DNA from: Pseudomonas silesiensis
Lineage (GTDB): Bacteria; Pseudomonadota; Gammaproteobacteria; Pseudomonadales; Pseudomonadaceae
Length of the DNA stretch: 64,000 nt
Reading direction: 5' to 3'
Assembly: GCF_001661075.1 (NCBI RefSeq)
Contig: NZ_CP014870.1
Span: forward strand, 5,337,703-5,401,702
The notes under the pieces are model-generated. The model was not told where the DNA came from. It ran no database searches and saw only the letters and a program-made list of their open reading frames with translations. The translations under genes and the position numbers were made by a program. Below are positions 47,208-56,656 of this stretch, in pieces (position 1 is the first letter of the stretch; each line of letters opens with the position of its first letter).

Positions 47208-49015
47208 GGATCTCTCACCGCCGCAACCTGGCGCTGTTGGGCATCGTCGCCGTGATGCTGGCCTCGACGCTGCTGTTCCTGTACCTCAAGTCCAACTCGA
47301 ACCAGACCACCACCTACGCCGAGTCCCGGGACCTGATCGGGCGGATCAAACAGTTGAATGCCCAGTGGGAAACCGAGATCCTCAAGGCCAGGATCGCCAT
47401 CAGCCACAACTACGACCCGCTCGTCACGCCGCTGACCGAGATGACTGACCTGTGGCAACGGTTCGATACGATGGAATCCAGCCACGGCCGCAACGACTCG
47501 CCCACCTGGCGTGCCAGCCATGATGCCTACCAGAAAACCCTCCAGGAAAAGACCCGGCTGGTGGAGCAGTTCAAATCGCACAACGCGGTGCTGCGCAACT
47601 CCCTGGCCTTCCTGCCCACTGCCGAGGACGACATACAGGAACAGCTGGCGCAGATGGTGGACGGCGACAAGCTGCAACTGCAGAACATCGCCACCGACAC
47701 CTACGATTTGTTGCTGAGCAGCCTGGAGTTCGCCCAGGTCACCTCCGACGACAAGGCGGCCGACATCCTGCTCGGGCTGAGCAAACTGGCGGTCAATAAA
47801 GAACGTCTGCCTGAACAGTTCCACAGTCCGATCGATGTTCTGAGCAATCACATTTCCCTGATCCTGCGCGAGCAACCGGTGGTCAATCGGCTGCTGCAGA
47901 ATATCGAAGCCATTCCGGTGTCAGAACGCCTGGACGACATTACCAACCTGCTGAACACGGACCAGCAGCGGGCCGACGCGGTCGACCAGCGCTATCACTT
48001 CTACATGCTGGTGTTTTCAGTCCTGCTGGTGCTGTTGCTGGTGTACCTGGCCATTCACCTGATGCGCAGTTTCACGGTGATCCAGCGCGTCAACAATGCC
48101 CTGCAAACCGCCAACGACGATCTTGAATTGCGGGTGGAAGAGCGCACCCGCGAACTCAAGGACACCCAAAGCGAACTGCTCGACACCGCGCGCCAGGCCG
48201 GCATGGCCGAAATCGCCACCAACGTGTTGCACAACGTCGGCAACGTGCTCAACAGCGTGAATATTTCCGCCGACCTGGTCAGCCGCAAACTGCGCGCCAG
48301 CAAGGCCCAGGGCCTGGGCAAGGCCATGCAATTGATCAACGGGCATCCAGGCGACCTCGGTACCTTTCTCACCCAGGACGAGAAAGGTAAATTGCTGCCC
48401 GGCTACCTCAATCAACTGGTGGACGCGATTGCCCTGGAACAACAAGGCATGACCGAGGAACTGGCGCAGCTGAGCAAAAGCGTCGACCACATCAAGGACA
48501 TCGTCGCCACCCAGCAATCCTATGCCGGCGCCAACAACCTGATGGAACCGCTGCACATCAGCGAATTGCTCGAAGACGCCCTGCGCATGAATGCAGGCGC
48601 CTTGACCCGGCATCACGTCAAGGTGATCAAGGAGTACAGCGAGGTGCCGCAGGTCATGGGCGACAAGCACCGGCTGCTGCTGATCCTGATCAACCTGATC
48701 AGCAACGCCAAGTACGCCATGTCCGATCTGGGCAATCGCCCGCGGCAAATGACCCTCGGGGTGAAAATAATCGAGGATTCGATCCTGCAAGTCAGCGTCA
48801 AGGACGATGGCGAAGGCATCGCCGAAGAGAACATGACGCGCATCTTTGCCCACGGTTTCACCACCCGCAAGGAAGGTCATGGCTTCGGCCTGCACAGCTG
48901 CGCCCTGGCCGCGATCGAGATGAACGGTCACCTCACCGCCCATAGTGACGGCCCGGGCAAGGGCGCGCTGTTCACCTTGCAGATCCCGCTTAAAACCGTC
49001 CCGGAGCCTGCATGA
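47204..49015 (+). CDS. Membrane sensor histidine kinase (HNVGN type)
   Basis: A 603-residue kinase. A first membrane helix (about 10-27) precedes a helical periplasmic domain of about 230 residues (28-265), which may be the DAHL type. A second helix (about 268-288) and a coiled coil with the motif LELRVEERTRELKDTQSEL follow. The phospho-acceptor is probably H343 in NVLHNVGNVLNSVN, a variant H-box. ATP-binding boxes NLISNAKYA, DDGEGI and HGFGLHSCALA complete it. It overlaps both neighbours by four bases, so it is translated with the peroxidase and the following REC-kinase. It may sense a periplasmic signal related to the peroxidase. Confidence 0.88.
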   Translation: MRISHRRNLALLGIVAVMLASTLLFLYLKSNSNQTTTYAESRDLIGRIKQLNAQWETEILKARIAISHNYDPLVTPLTEMTDLWQRFDTMESSHGRNDSPTWRASHDAYQKTLQEKTRLVEQFKSHNAVLRNSLAFLPTAEDDIQEQLAQMVDGDKLQLQNIATDTYDLLLSSLEFAQVTSDDKAADILLGLSKLAVNKERLPEQFHSPIDVLSNHISLILREQPVVNRLLQNIEAIPVSERLDDITNLLNTDQQRADAVDQRYHFYMLVFSVLLVLLLVYLAIHLMRSFTVIQRVNNALQTANDDLELRVEERTRELKDTQSELLDTARQAGMAEIATNVLHNVGNVLNSVNISADLVSRKLRASKAQGLGKAMQLINGHPGDLGTFLTQDEKGKLLPGYLNQLVDAIALEQQGMTEELAQLSKSVDHIKDIVATQQSYAGANNLMEPLHISELLEDALRMNAGALTRHHVKVIKEYSEVPQVMGDKHRLLLILINLISNAKYAMSDLGNRPRQMTLGVKIIEDSILQVSVKDDGEGIAEENMTRIFAHGFTTRKEGHGFGLHSCALAAIEMNGHLTAHSDGPGKGALFTLQIPLKTVPEPA

Positions 49016-50418
49016 GCGAGCGTTCAAACCGGCGCATTCTGCTGATCGACGATACACCGTCCATCCATGTGGATTTTCGCAAGATACTCATGCCGGCACC
49101 GGTACTGACCGGCGAACTGGACGAGATGGAAGCGGCGCTGTTCGGCAGTGAAATAAAAACCGCCAGCGCCCTGTTCGAGCTGGACTCGGCGTATGGCGGG
49201 CAGGAAGGGTTGGGCAAGCTCAAATGGGCGATGCAGCAAGACCGTCCTTACGCCCTGGCCTTCGTCGACATGCGCATGCCCGAAGGCTGGGATGGCGCGC
49301 AGACCATCGAACATTTATGGCAGCACGACCCGCGCCTGCAAGTGGTGGTGTGCACCGCCTATTCCGATTATTCCTGGGATGAGCTGCTCGATCGCTTGCA
49401 GGCCCATGATCGCTTGCTGATTCTGAAAAAACCGTTCGACAATATTGAAGTGCAGCAGATGGCCAACACCCTGCTGACCAAATGGGACATGACCGAACGG
49501 GCCAGTATGCAGGTCGACCAACTGGCGCAGATGGTCGAACGCCGAACCCGGCAGCTCACGGAAACCAGCGTTGAGCTGCAGCGGGAAATCGACGAACGCA
49601 AACAGCTTGAATCGCAGCTGGTGCAATCGGAAAAACTTGCTTCACTGGGGCAACTTGCGGCGGGCGTCGCCCATGAAATCAACAATCCCATCGGCTTCAT
49701 TTCTTCCAACCTTGGCACCCTCGATGGCTACTTCAAGCAGTTGCAGGAAATGCTCGACGCCTATCGGGATGCTGAAAAAGCGATCGGCTCCAGCGAGCTG
49801 GTCGAATGTTTGCAACAGCTGCGCGAACGGGTCGAACTGGAGTTCCTGCGCGACGACATTCCGTTGTTGATCAAGGAATCCAAGGACGGCATCAACCGGG
49901 TCGGGCAGATCGTCAAGGACCTCAAGGATTTCTCCCGCGTGGACTCCAATCAGGAATGGCAGTGGGTCAACCTGCAACAGGGCATCGAATCGACGCTGAA
50001 CATCGTCGCCAACGAACTCAAGTACAAGGCCGATGTGATCAAGGAATATCAGGAGCTGCCCGACATCGAATGCCTGCCTTCGCAGATCAACCAGGTGATC
50101 ATGAACCTGATCGTCAACGCCTCCCAGGCCATCGGCCCCGAACGCGGCACCCTCACCCTGCGCACCGGGAATGAAGTTGAAAAGGTGTGGATCGAGGTGC
50201 AAGACACCGGCGCCGGCATCGCGCCGCAAACTCTGCAGAAAATCTTCGACCCGTTCTTCACCACCAAACCGGTGGGCCAGGGGACGGGGCTGGGTTTGTC
50301 GCTGTCCTATGGCATCGTGAAGAAGCACCGGGGGGAGATTTCGGTGCGTAGCGAGGTGGGCGCAGGGACCACGTTCAGGGTTGAGTTACCCATACACCAG
50401 ACGAAACCGGCGGCCTGA
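49012..50418 (+). CDS. REC-histidine kinase hybrid
   Basis: A 468-residue cytoplasmic protein. An N-terminal receiver (about 1-165, D86 in FVDMRMPEGWDG) is paralogous to those of the two c-di-GMP proteins in the operon. A coiled coil and a kinase core follow: H221 in AAGVAHEINNPIGF, N-box NLIVNASQA, G-boxes DTGAGI and GTGLGLSLS. There is no membrane segment. A receiver-first kinase of this kind can receive a phosphate from the upstream membrane kinase and pass a signal on. Its start overlaps the upstream stop (ATGA). It ends the operon; no terminator is obvious. Confidence 0.9.
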   Translation: MSERSNRRILLIDDTPSIHVDFRKILMPAPVLTGELDEMEAALFGSEIKTASALFELDSAYGGQEGLGKLKWAMQQDRPYALAFVDMRMPEGWDGAQTIEHLWQHDPRLQVVVCTAYSDYSWDELLDRLQAHDRLLILKKPFDNIEVQQMANTLLTKWDMTERASMQVDQLAQMVERRTRQLTETSVELQREIDERKQLESQLVQSEKLASLGQLAAGVAHEINNPIGFISSNLGTLDGYFKQLQEMLDAYRDAEKAIGSSELVECLQQLRERVELEFLRDDIPLLIKESKDGINRVGQIVKDLKDFSRVDSNQEWQWVNLQQGIESTLNIVANELKYKADVIKEYQELPDIECLPSQINQVIMNLIVNASQAIGPERGTLTLRTGNEVEKVWIEVQDTGAGIAPQTLQKIFDPFFTTKPVGQGTGLGLSLSYGIVKKHRGEISVRSEVGAGTTFRVELPIHQTKPAA

Positions 50419-50465
50419 AACACGATCCCGGCTTGCCCGCGAAGACGTTATAGGCCGTGTCATTG

Positions 50466-52160
50466 TCACGGACCGGCAATTGGGCGAGTTTGACTTTCAT
50501 ACGGGGTCCTTATTCCAAGCACCTCCCCGGAAAAGATTGCCCGGTCGGTGTCTGCGCGCCAGTATGCGCAGCAAGCCATCGCAGGGAAATCACTCCGCTT
50601 GGGTCCTGCCGCAAGAGGGGCTGGTGCTGCATCGAGAATGAATAGACTGGCTTCGACTCCCCCCCCATCAAGTCTCAACGTTTGTTTCCAGTGTTTTGGA
50701 AACAATCTGGCGTGGTTTGCGTTGACCTTGCCTGTAACCCACCAGATCCTCCCGGCATTGAGTTTTAAAGTAGAAATATCATCGAAATACCTTCCGGCCC
50801 CGCGCTGAAGGGCCAGAGCCCAACCTCCAAAACTGTAGGGTTCCCTGGATTCGTCGGTCGGGTATCTATAAACATAAATTCTTGGCTGGATGCCAGTCGC
50901 GTTGTAATACTTGAATGGTAAATACCAAAACATACCGTCGACAACTATCTCGTCATCCGGCCGGACCTCTCGAGCAATTCTCGCCGCCAGTATGTCCAGT
51001 CTGGTCTCTCGGCGAACGGCAGTACCATTCAATCCGTCTGTTTGTTGATAAACCGCTAATAGTCCTTGCGTTTCTCCCACGAGAAAAAAAAACATGGCAG
51101 CAACGGTGAGGACGCGGCGACGTATTCCCCATGCATCCAAAGCCACCGCAACTATCAATGGCAAACCGACCGCCGCGAACGTCAGGTATCTGGCGCTGAA
51201 TATCGGAACCCACAAAGAGAGTATATAAACAATCAGTACTGGCACAAAAAAATAGCCGACTAGCAGAATGTTGTATCCGCGCTCTTTCGGGTCTTTCACC
51301 AGTAGCGTTGCTGCACAAACAAGGATTAATAGTGTCGGCACCACGCGCCACCAAGATGTCACCGGCACTGAATCGTTCATCACAGTAAACGGCCAAACGG
51401 TATTTAGCACTGTTTGCCATGTAAGGGGCGGTATCCAATCTAGACCGTCCCTCCTCTGCAATTGTCGAATGAAGTGTGACATCCAAGGCAGGAACAGCAC
51501 GACAATTGCACTATTAGCCAATACCCATGCACGAACGGGCAATACCGCTGCCCGGACATGGCGCACTCGAAACCAAAACAGCCAATGCACCAATACACAC
51601 AGAGCAGCGAAATAATGCGTATAGAAAGCAGCCGTCATCAGCAGCACGTAAAGAGTAGCAAAACGCTTTTTATCGGGGGCCTTGACCCAGCACACCAGCG
51701 CCACAGTCGCGCCCATCAGCCAAAAGCTGACCATGGTGTACATCCGAACTTCCTGACTGTAGCGAATCGAAATCGGTAGCAATGCCAATAGCAACGCAGC
51801 TATCCAGGTCGCCCTTCGCGTCGCCACCAGGCTCATTAGTTTAATGCTCAGCAATAACGTGCCAACATCCGCCAGAACACTCAGGGACCTAGCGGACAAA
51901 ACATCATCACCTACCAACAGCATCCAGTAATGCAACAAGACATAGTAAAGAGGTGGATGAACGTCCCGTGCAGTAATCGGCCAAATCTCCCACGGTGTTT
52001 CCCTGGCAAGCAGCAGACTGAAAGCCTCGTCATACCAGACGGCCGGTATGGTGATAGCATGAAATCGCATCAATAGAGCAAGGATGACCACCGCGATCAA
52101 TCCAACAGTGTCAATGAGCAGGCTCGATGATCCGATGCGGTCTGCGCAGTGACGGTTCAT
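50466..52160 (-). CDS. GT39-type membrane glycosyltransferase (gtrC position, module 1)
   Basis: A 564-residue polytopic protein with about ten membrane helices and the PMT/ArnT-like motif WYDEAFSLLLA in the first periplasmic loop (D and E are catalytic in the family). The segment RDVHPPLYYVLLHYW is also typical. As the third gene after gtrA and gtrB, it probably moves a sugar from the undecaprenyl carrier to O-antigen or another surface glycan. The coding strand has a G8 run at 50659-50666 (about codon 498), a possible slippage site. The start at 52160 is two bases after the gtrB stop. The gene is AT-richer than module 2. The sugar is unknown. Confidence 0.82.
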   Translation of the reverse strand: MNRHCADRIGSSSLLIDTVGLIAVVILALLMRFHAITIPAVWYDEAFSLLLARETPWEIWPITARDVHPPLYYVLLHYWMLLVGDDVLSARSLSVLADVGTLLLSIKLMSLVATRRATWIAALLLALLPISIRYSQEVRMYTMVSFWLMGATVALVCWVKAPDKKRFATLYVLLMTAAFYTHYFAALCVLVHWLFWFRVRHVRAAVLPVRAWVLANSAIVVLFLPWMSHFIRQLQRRDGLDWIPPLTWQTVLNTVWPFTVMNDSVPVTSWWRVVPTLLILVCAATLLVKDPKERGYNILLVGYFFVPVLIVYILSLWVPIFSARYLTFAAVGLPLIVAVALDAWGIRRRVLTVAAMFFFLVGETQGLLAVYQQTDGLNGTAVRRETRLDILAARIAREVRPDDEIVVDGMFWYLPFKYYNATGIQPRIYVYRYPTDESREPYSFGGWALALQRGAGRYFDDISTLKLNAGRIWWVTGKVNANHARLFPKHWKQTLRLDGGGVEASLFILDAAPAPLAAGPKRSDFPAMACCAYWRADTDRAIFSGEVLGIRTPYESQTRPIAGP

Positions 52161-52162
52161 CT

Positions 52163-53128
52163 TTAAATTTTCCTTTTCAAACAACTCGGCTCGCCGTGCT
52201 GAGGGGGGCGCGCCTCAATACTTCTGATCACATACCTGGGGCGGTGTTTGGATTCCAAATAGATCCGACCGATATACTCCCCCAATATTCCGATGCCAAT
52301 CAGTTGCACCCCCCCCAAAAACAAAACGGTGGCAATCAGGGACGGATAACTTGGCACTTCGTTACCATACAGAAGTTTGTCCAGCATCATATAGGCCGCA
52401 TAGACCAGAGCCGGCAGCGAGATGGCACCACCGATATAGCTCCACACCCGCAACGGCACAGTGCTGAACGAGGTAATGCCTTCCAGCGCCAGATTCCATA
52501 GCTTCCAGCCATTGAACTTGCTCTGGCCGGCGGCACGTGGGGCACGGTCGTATTCGATGGTCACGCTGTTAAACCCAGCCCAAGACAACACACCTTTCAT
52601 GAACAATTGCTGCTCCGGCAATTGCTTTATGACATCCACCACTTTGCGATCCATCAAACGAAAATCGCCGACGTTTTCTTCAATACGGGTGTAGGCAATT
52701 TGGTTCAGCAGGTGGTAGAACATCGACGCACATTGACGTTTTAGATAGCTGTCGGACGAGCGATCGCGACGCTTGGCCAAGACCACTTCCGCACCGTTCT
52801 CCCATTCGCTGATGAAACGTGGTATGACGTCTATCGGGTCTTGCAAGTCCACATCCATGGGGATGACGACATCGCCACTGGCATATTCCAGTCCTGCAAA
52901 TAACGCCGACTCCTTGCCGAAGTTGCGAGAGAAGTTGATCAGCAACACGTCGCTATCAACCAGCGTAATGGCTTGGGTGAGATCCGCCGTTCTGTCCGTG
53001 CTGCCATCGTTGATGAACACGATCTCGATCTGGTAACTACGCAAGGATGGCTCCTGACGCACTGTCTGATAGAAACGCCTGATAGCCAACTCTTCATTGA
53101 GCACCGGAACAACCAACGAAATCTTCAT
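52163..53128 (-). CDS. gtrB: Bactoprenol glycosyltransferase GtrB, module 1
   Basis: A 321-residue family-2 glycosyltransferase that loads a sugar from a nucleotide donor onto undecaprenyl phosphate. Signatures are [17 protein letters not shown] and the metal site MDVDLQDP (91-98). Two C-terminal membrane helices (about 235-290) anchor it, as in GtrB, ArnC and DPM1 proteins. The coding strand holds a G8 run (52309-52316) encoding Leu-Gly-Gly-Val, which module 2 encodes with mixed codons. It overlaps gtrA by four bases (ATGA). Confidence 0.92.
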   Translation of the reverse strand: MKISLVVPVLNEELAIRRFYQTVRQEPSLRSYQIEIVFINDGSTDRTADLTQAITLVDSDVLLINFSRNFGKESALFAGLEYASGDVVIPMDVDLQDPIDVIPRFISEWENGAEVVLAKRRDRSSDSYLKRQCASMFYHLLNQIAYTRIEENVGDFRLMDRKVVDVIKQLPEQQLFMKGVLSWAGFNSVTIEYDRAPRAAGQSKFNGWKLWNLALEGITSFSTVPLRVWSYIGGAISLPALVYAAYMMLDKLLYGNEVPSYPSLIATVLFLGGVQLIGIGILGEYIGRIYLESKHRPRYVIRSIEARPPQHGEPSCLKRKI

Positions 53129-53499
53129 GCCTCACCCTCGCGAAACACGACAAACCTCGAGAAAAAGAACCCGCAAAACAGGCTTAGAAGTGAAAACGAA
53201 GCAACTGTCAGCAACCCATGAATTTGCCACCAATCAGCGAAGAGCCCGACGCCGAAGCTCAATACGCCCATAAATCCCACAAAGAGCAGGTATTGGCGTA
53301 CCGACAACCCGGTATCAAACGTATAAAGCGCATTCGCATAGAAGGAAAACGATGCGGCGACGCAAAATGCCGCTAAATTACTGGCCGCCTGACGGAGGTG
53401 GGCAGCGGTGGTGAGCACGAAAAAAATCTGCCAATGAATGAGCGTATTAGCCACTCCAATCATTGTGTAGCTAAAGAATCCTTTCCATAAAGCTTTCAT
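53125..53499 (-). CDS. gtrA: GtrA flippase, module 1
   Basis: A 124-residue protein with four membrane helices. It has the GtrA signature ([13 protein letters not shown], then [21 protein letters not shown]). GtrA proteins are proposed to flip sugar-loaded undecaprenyl phosphate across the inner membrane. GGAAGG precedes the ATG at 53499, which is preferred over an earlier in-frame start. It heads the gtrA-gtrB-GT39 unit. Confidence 0.93.
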   Translation of the reverse strand: MKALWKGFFSYTMIGVANTLIHWQIFFVLTTAAHLRQAASNLAAFCVAASFSFYANALYTFDTGLSVRQYLLFVGFMGVLSFGVGLFADWWQIHGLLTVASFSLLSLFCGFFFSRFVVFREGEA

Positions 53500-53563
53500 G
53501 CCGGCACCTTCCAAAAAATCCCTATTTCAGGCGCCTTTCAAACTATGTGATGCTGGGGTAACG

Positions 53564-53585
53564 GTCTACTGTCACAAATAACAGG
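53564..53585 (-). promoter_or_regulatory. Conserved element upstream of gtrA, copy 1
   Basis: A 22-nt sequence 65 bp before the gtrA start matches 20 of 22 positions with one 38 bp before the other gtrA (56486-56507). The common core on the minus strand is TGACAGTAGAC. Such conservation in a gap suggests a duplicated promoter or regulator site. It is not an AauR or Fur site. Confidence 0.5.
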
Positions 53586-53625
53586 TAACCCGCTAATCCC
53601 GACAAATGGTCCGGTGAGTGATCAT

Positions 53626-55134
53626 TTACCAGTGAACTTTAATGGTCGGCACAGGCTCTTTCATGACGATAAAACCGTAGTCGCCCAGCAGATAAATCCG
53701 GTAGTACTGATTCTCCAGGAACGGTGGGTAACCCTGATACCCCACCCTGGTTGCGTTGCGTCGATCCCTCTCGGATACCACGTTGGTGATGCCCAGTTTC
53801 GGCAGGTTTTCCGCCAATACCAAAAAGTCGATGTTCAGCAGGTAGTGCAACACCGGCATCTGCTTGAACGAGCCTGCAGCGCCCACCAGCCAGCGATCGG
53901 AATAGGTCACCGACAGGTAGATGCGCTTGGCCTCGCGCAATTCCTTACGGGATGCAATGTCGTACGCCATGCTGGATGCCGCGCTGGCAGCGAAGACTTT
54001 TTGCACCGTCTGCACCCGACCGTAGGCATACGACAACGACAGCATCGCCAACAGGGGAATCACCAGCAGCAACGGCAGCCGCTCGTGGATGTGTGCCAGC
54101 GCCAGGTGGCTCAAATAGAACAACAGCAGCAACAGGACCGCGAAGCCCATCAGCGTCCTGGCCCCTTCATTGAAATCGCGGAAAAACAGCGCCATCCCCG
54201 ACACCAGCAGAGTCAGCGCCGGCACTGTCAGCACACAGACCAGGCCGATCAGCAGATTCTTCCCCGGGCTGTCCTGACGCGCCGCGACCTTGAACCCCAG
54301 CCGAATCGCACCGGCCACGGCACACAGCAGCAACCCGGCGAACACCCAGGTCAATCCACCATGAAACAGCAGCACGACTTTCTCCAGCACCCGGCCGATG
54401 TTGATGTGCAGTTGCAGCAGCGGCTCCGCCGACCAGTTCAGCAAGGACGTACGATTGTATTGGATGAACGGATAAGCGCTGACGGCGTAAATCAGGCAGC
54501 CAAGGATCGCCTGCGCCAGTTTCCAGCCGAGCAGACCGCACCACTGCGGCCAGGCCAGTTTGTCATTGGCGCCTTTGAGTGCCTCCAGGCAACACAACCC
54601 GAGAAACACATTGAAACTCACTTGATACAGCCCTAGCGCCAGGGCAATCAGGAAGGACGGCACCAGCCACTGCACAATGCGCGAGGGGTGCCGAAAGGTG
54701 ATCGCGTAGATCACCGCCACCAGGCTCAAGGTCATGGCGGGAGCGTCGTATTGATAGGACAGGTTTTGCAAAAAGAAGGGGTTGTACCAGAGCGGTAACA
54801 CCACCAGGCAGCAGGCAAGCGTCGGCTGCGGGTAGTAATGAAATGTCAGGCGGGTCAGCGCCGCGGCCATGGCCAGCGTGGCAATCAACAGCGGCAATGG
54901 AAATATGTACGGCGCGCCGCTGCTGAACGTCAGCAGGTTGTAAAACAGTTCGGTAAACAATCGCCCCTGCTCCGCCCAGGCCATACCCGCCGAGAGCGAA
55001 CGCCAGTTATCGTCGATATACGGATAGTCGGCGAGGATCAGCGGCAGGACATACACCAGGAGTGCGAGCAGAAAAAACAACCAGACCTGGCGACCTCCAA
55101 GTTCTTCGCTGACCAGTCGCTTGAACCGGCCCAT
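53626..55134 (-). CDS. GtrII-type membrane glucosyltransferase (gtrC position, module 2)
   Basis: A 502-residue polytopic protein with about ten membrane helices. The early periplasmic motif ADYPYIDDNWRS and the segment YNPFFLQNLSYQYDAPAM recall the GtrII/GtrC glucosyltransferase-domain family of phage-type serotype conversion. It would transfer the sugar loaded by GtrB to the O-antigen. The ATG at 55134 was chosen just after the gtrB stop; a longer frame reads into gtrB. It differs completely from the third gene of module 1, so the two modules should add different decorations. Confidence 0.83.
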   Translation of the reverse strand: MGRFKRLVSEELGGRQVWLFFLLALLVYVLPLILADYPYIDDNWRSLSAGMAWAEQGRLFTELFYNLLTFSSGAPYIFPLPLLIATLAMAAALTRLTFHYYPQPTLACCLVVLPLWYNPFFLQNLSYQYDAPAMTLSLVAVIYAITFRHPSRIVQWLVPSFLIALALGLYQVSFNVFLGLCCLEALKGANDKLAWPQWCGLLGWKLAQAILGCLIYAVSAYPFIQYNRTSLLNWSAEPLLQLHINIGRVLEKVVLLFHGGLTWVFAGLLLCAVAGAIRLGFKVAARQDSPGKNLLIGLVCVLTVPALTLLVSGMALFFRDFNEGARTLMGFAVLLLLLFYLSHLALAHIHERLPLLLVIPLLAMLSLSYAYGRVQTVQKVFAASAASSMAYDIASRKELREAKRIYLSVTYSDRWLVGAAGSFKQMPVLHYLLNIDFLVLAENLPKLGITNVVSERDRRNATRVGYQGYPPFLENQYYRIYLLGDYGFIVMKEPVPTIKVHW

Positions 55135-55135
55135 G

Positions 55136-56077
55136 CTAAAGCCCGAGCCGGTTTTTGCCGCCGACGATGTCCTTGACCACATAGCGCGGCCGATGCTTGG
55201 CTTCGATGTAGATGCGGCCCACGTACTCGCCGAGGATGCCGATGCCGATCAGTTGTACGCCGCCGAGAAACAGAATCGCGGTCATCAACGATGGATAACC
55301 GGGGACGCTGTTTCCGAAGAAAATCTTATCCAGCACCATGTACACCGCGTAGAGCACCGCGAAGATCGAAATGCCGCCACCGATATAGGTCCACAAACGC
55401 AACGGCACCGTGCTGAAGGAAGTCACGCCTTCCAGCGCCAGGTTCCACAGTTTCCAACCATTGAACTTGCTGCGCCCCGCCACTCGCCCGGCCCGCTCAT
55501 ACTCCACGACCACCGTGGTGAACCCGGCCCACGACAGCACCCCCTTCATGAACAACTGATGTTCCGGCAGTGCGCGAATCACATCGACCACCTTGCGGTC
55601 CATGAGTCGGAAATCACCGACGTTTTCTTCGATCCGGGTGTAAGCGATCCGGTTGAGCACCTGGTAGAACAGCGCCGCGCTGAGGCGTTTCAGGATGCCG
55701 TCGGCGGTGCGATCGCGGCGCTTGGCGAGCACCACATCGGCGCCCTTCTGCCATTGTTCAATCAACCGCGGGACGACGCTGATCGGATCCTGCAGGTCAA
55801 CATCCATCGGGATCACCGCATCGCCGCTGGCATATTCCAGGCCTGCGAACAGTGCCGGCTCCTTGCCGAAATTACGTGAGAAGTTGATCAGCAATACCTG
55901 CTCATCGGTTCGCGCCAGCGCCTTGATCTGCTCGGCCGTGTGGTCGGAACTGCCATCGTTGATGAACACGATCTCGAACTCGACCTGTTCCAGTTGCAAC
56001 TCACGCCGCACCGCTTGATAAAACAGGTCGATCGCCTGTTCCTCATTGAATACCGGGACGATCAACGAGATTTTCAT
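55136..56077 (-). CDS. gtrB: Bactoprenol glycosyltransferase GtrB, module 2
   Basis: A 313-residue family-2 glycosyltransferase. It shares long stretches with the module 1 protein, including [36 protein letters not shown] and [15 protein letters not shown]. The GT-A motifs and two C-terminal helices are intact. The codon use is GC-rich like the core genome, in contrast with module 1. It overlaps gtrA by four bases and ends two bases before the next gene. Confidence 0.93.
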   Translation of the reverse strand: MKISLIVPVFNEEQAIDLFYQAVRRELQLEQVEFEIVFINDGSSDHTAEQIKALARTDEQVLLINFSRNFGKEPALFAGLEYASGDAVIPMDVDLQDPISVVPRLIEQWQKGADVVLAKRRDRTADGILKRLSAALFYQVLNRIAYTRIEENVGDFRLMDRKVVDVIRALPEHQLFMKGVLSWAGFTTVVVEYERAGRVAGRSKFNGWKLWNLALEGVTSFSTVPLRLWTYIGGGISIFAVLYAVYMVLDKIFFGNSVPGYPSLMTAILFLGGVQLIGIGILGEYVGRIYIEAKHRPRYVVKDIVGGKNRLGL

Positions 56078-56448
56078 TGCTCACGCTCGCGAAACACCAC
56101 GTATTTCGAAAACAGGAAACCCAGCACCAGGCTCAAGACCGAAAACAGGGCCACTGTCAGCAGGCCATGAAACCGCCACACGTCACCGGCATGGCCGATG
56201 GCCAGACTCAGGGCCCCCATGGCTCCCAAGAATAGAAGATAACCGCCGACCGACGCCCTGGTATCGAAGGTGTACAACGCGTTCATGTAGAAGGAAAACG
56301 AGGCGGCAACGCAGAAGGCTGCCAGGTTGCTCAGGGCCTGACTGAAGCCGGCGGCCTCACTCAGCAGGAAGAAAATCTGCCAGTGGATCAGCGTATTGGC
56401 GACCCCGACCACCGTGTAACTGGAAAATCCTTTCCATGAGAGCCTCAT
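56074..56448 (-). CDS. gtrA: GtrA flippase, module 2
   Basis: A 124-residue, four-helix protein with the same signature as the module 1 copy ([36 protein letters not shown]). GGAGGGG precedes the ATG at 56448. The nearly identical length and motifs show that the two gtrAB pairs arose from a common module, while their third genes were exchanged. Confidence 0.94.
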   Translation of the reverse strand: MRLSWKGFSSYTVVGVANTLIHWQIFFLLSEAAGFSQALSNLAAFCVAASFSFYMNALYTFDTRASVGGYLLFLGAMGALSLAIGHAGDVWRFHGLLTVALFSVLSLVLGFLFSKYVVFREREQ

Positions 56449-56485
56449 GGTGCCCCTCCGTTTCACGTCATAAAGCTTTGAGCCT

Positions 56486-56507
56486 GTCTACTGTCAGAAA
56501 TCACAGG
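56486..56507 (-). promoter_or_regulatory. Conserved element upstream of gtrA, copy 2
   Basis: The second copy of the 22-nt element. Read on the minus strand, CTGACA followed after 17 bp by TTTATG could form a sigma70-type promoter for module 2. Confidence 0.5.
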
Positions 56508-56548
56508 CCTGACGTTCTTTCGGACCAGCGGTTGCCGGGTCAATGATT

Positions 56549-56581
56549 GCAGCCTGCGTTTGCAGGGCTGCCGCAGGCTGC
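56549..56581. repeat. 10-bp inverted repeat of a second REP type
   Basis: GCAGCCTGCG and CGCAGGCTGC are perfect arms around a 13-nt spacer. This core differs from the GTAGGAGC type seen elsewhere and recalls other dispersed Pseudomonas palindromes. Confidence 0.6.
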
Positions 56582-56605
56582 GACCTTTTGATCCTCCTTG
56601 AATGC

Positions 56606-56637
56606 AAAAAGCCCCGATCTCTCGATCGGGGCTTTTT
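56606..56637. terminator. Bidirectional terminator after the permease gene
   Basis: AAAAAGCCCCGATC and its exact complement form a 14-bp stem around a TCTC loop, with A and T runs on the two sides. It ends the permease transcript 20 bp after the stop. Confidence 0.93.
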
Positions 56638-56656
56638 GCATTTCATGCATTACGAC

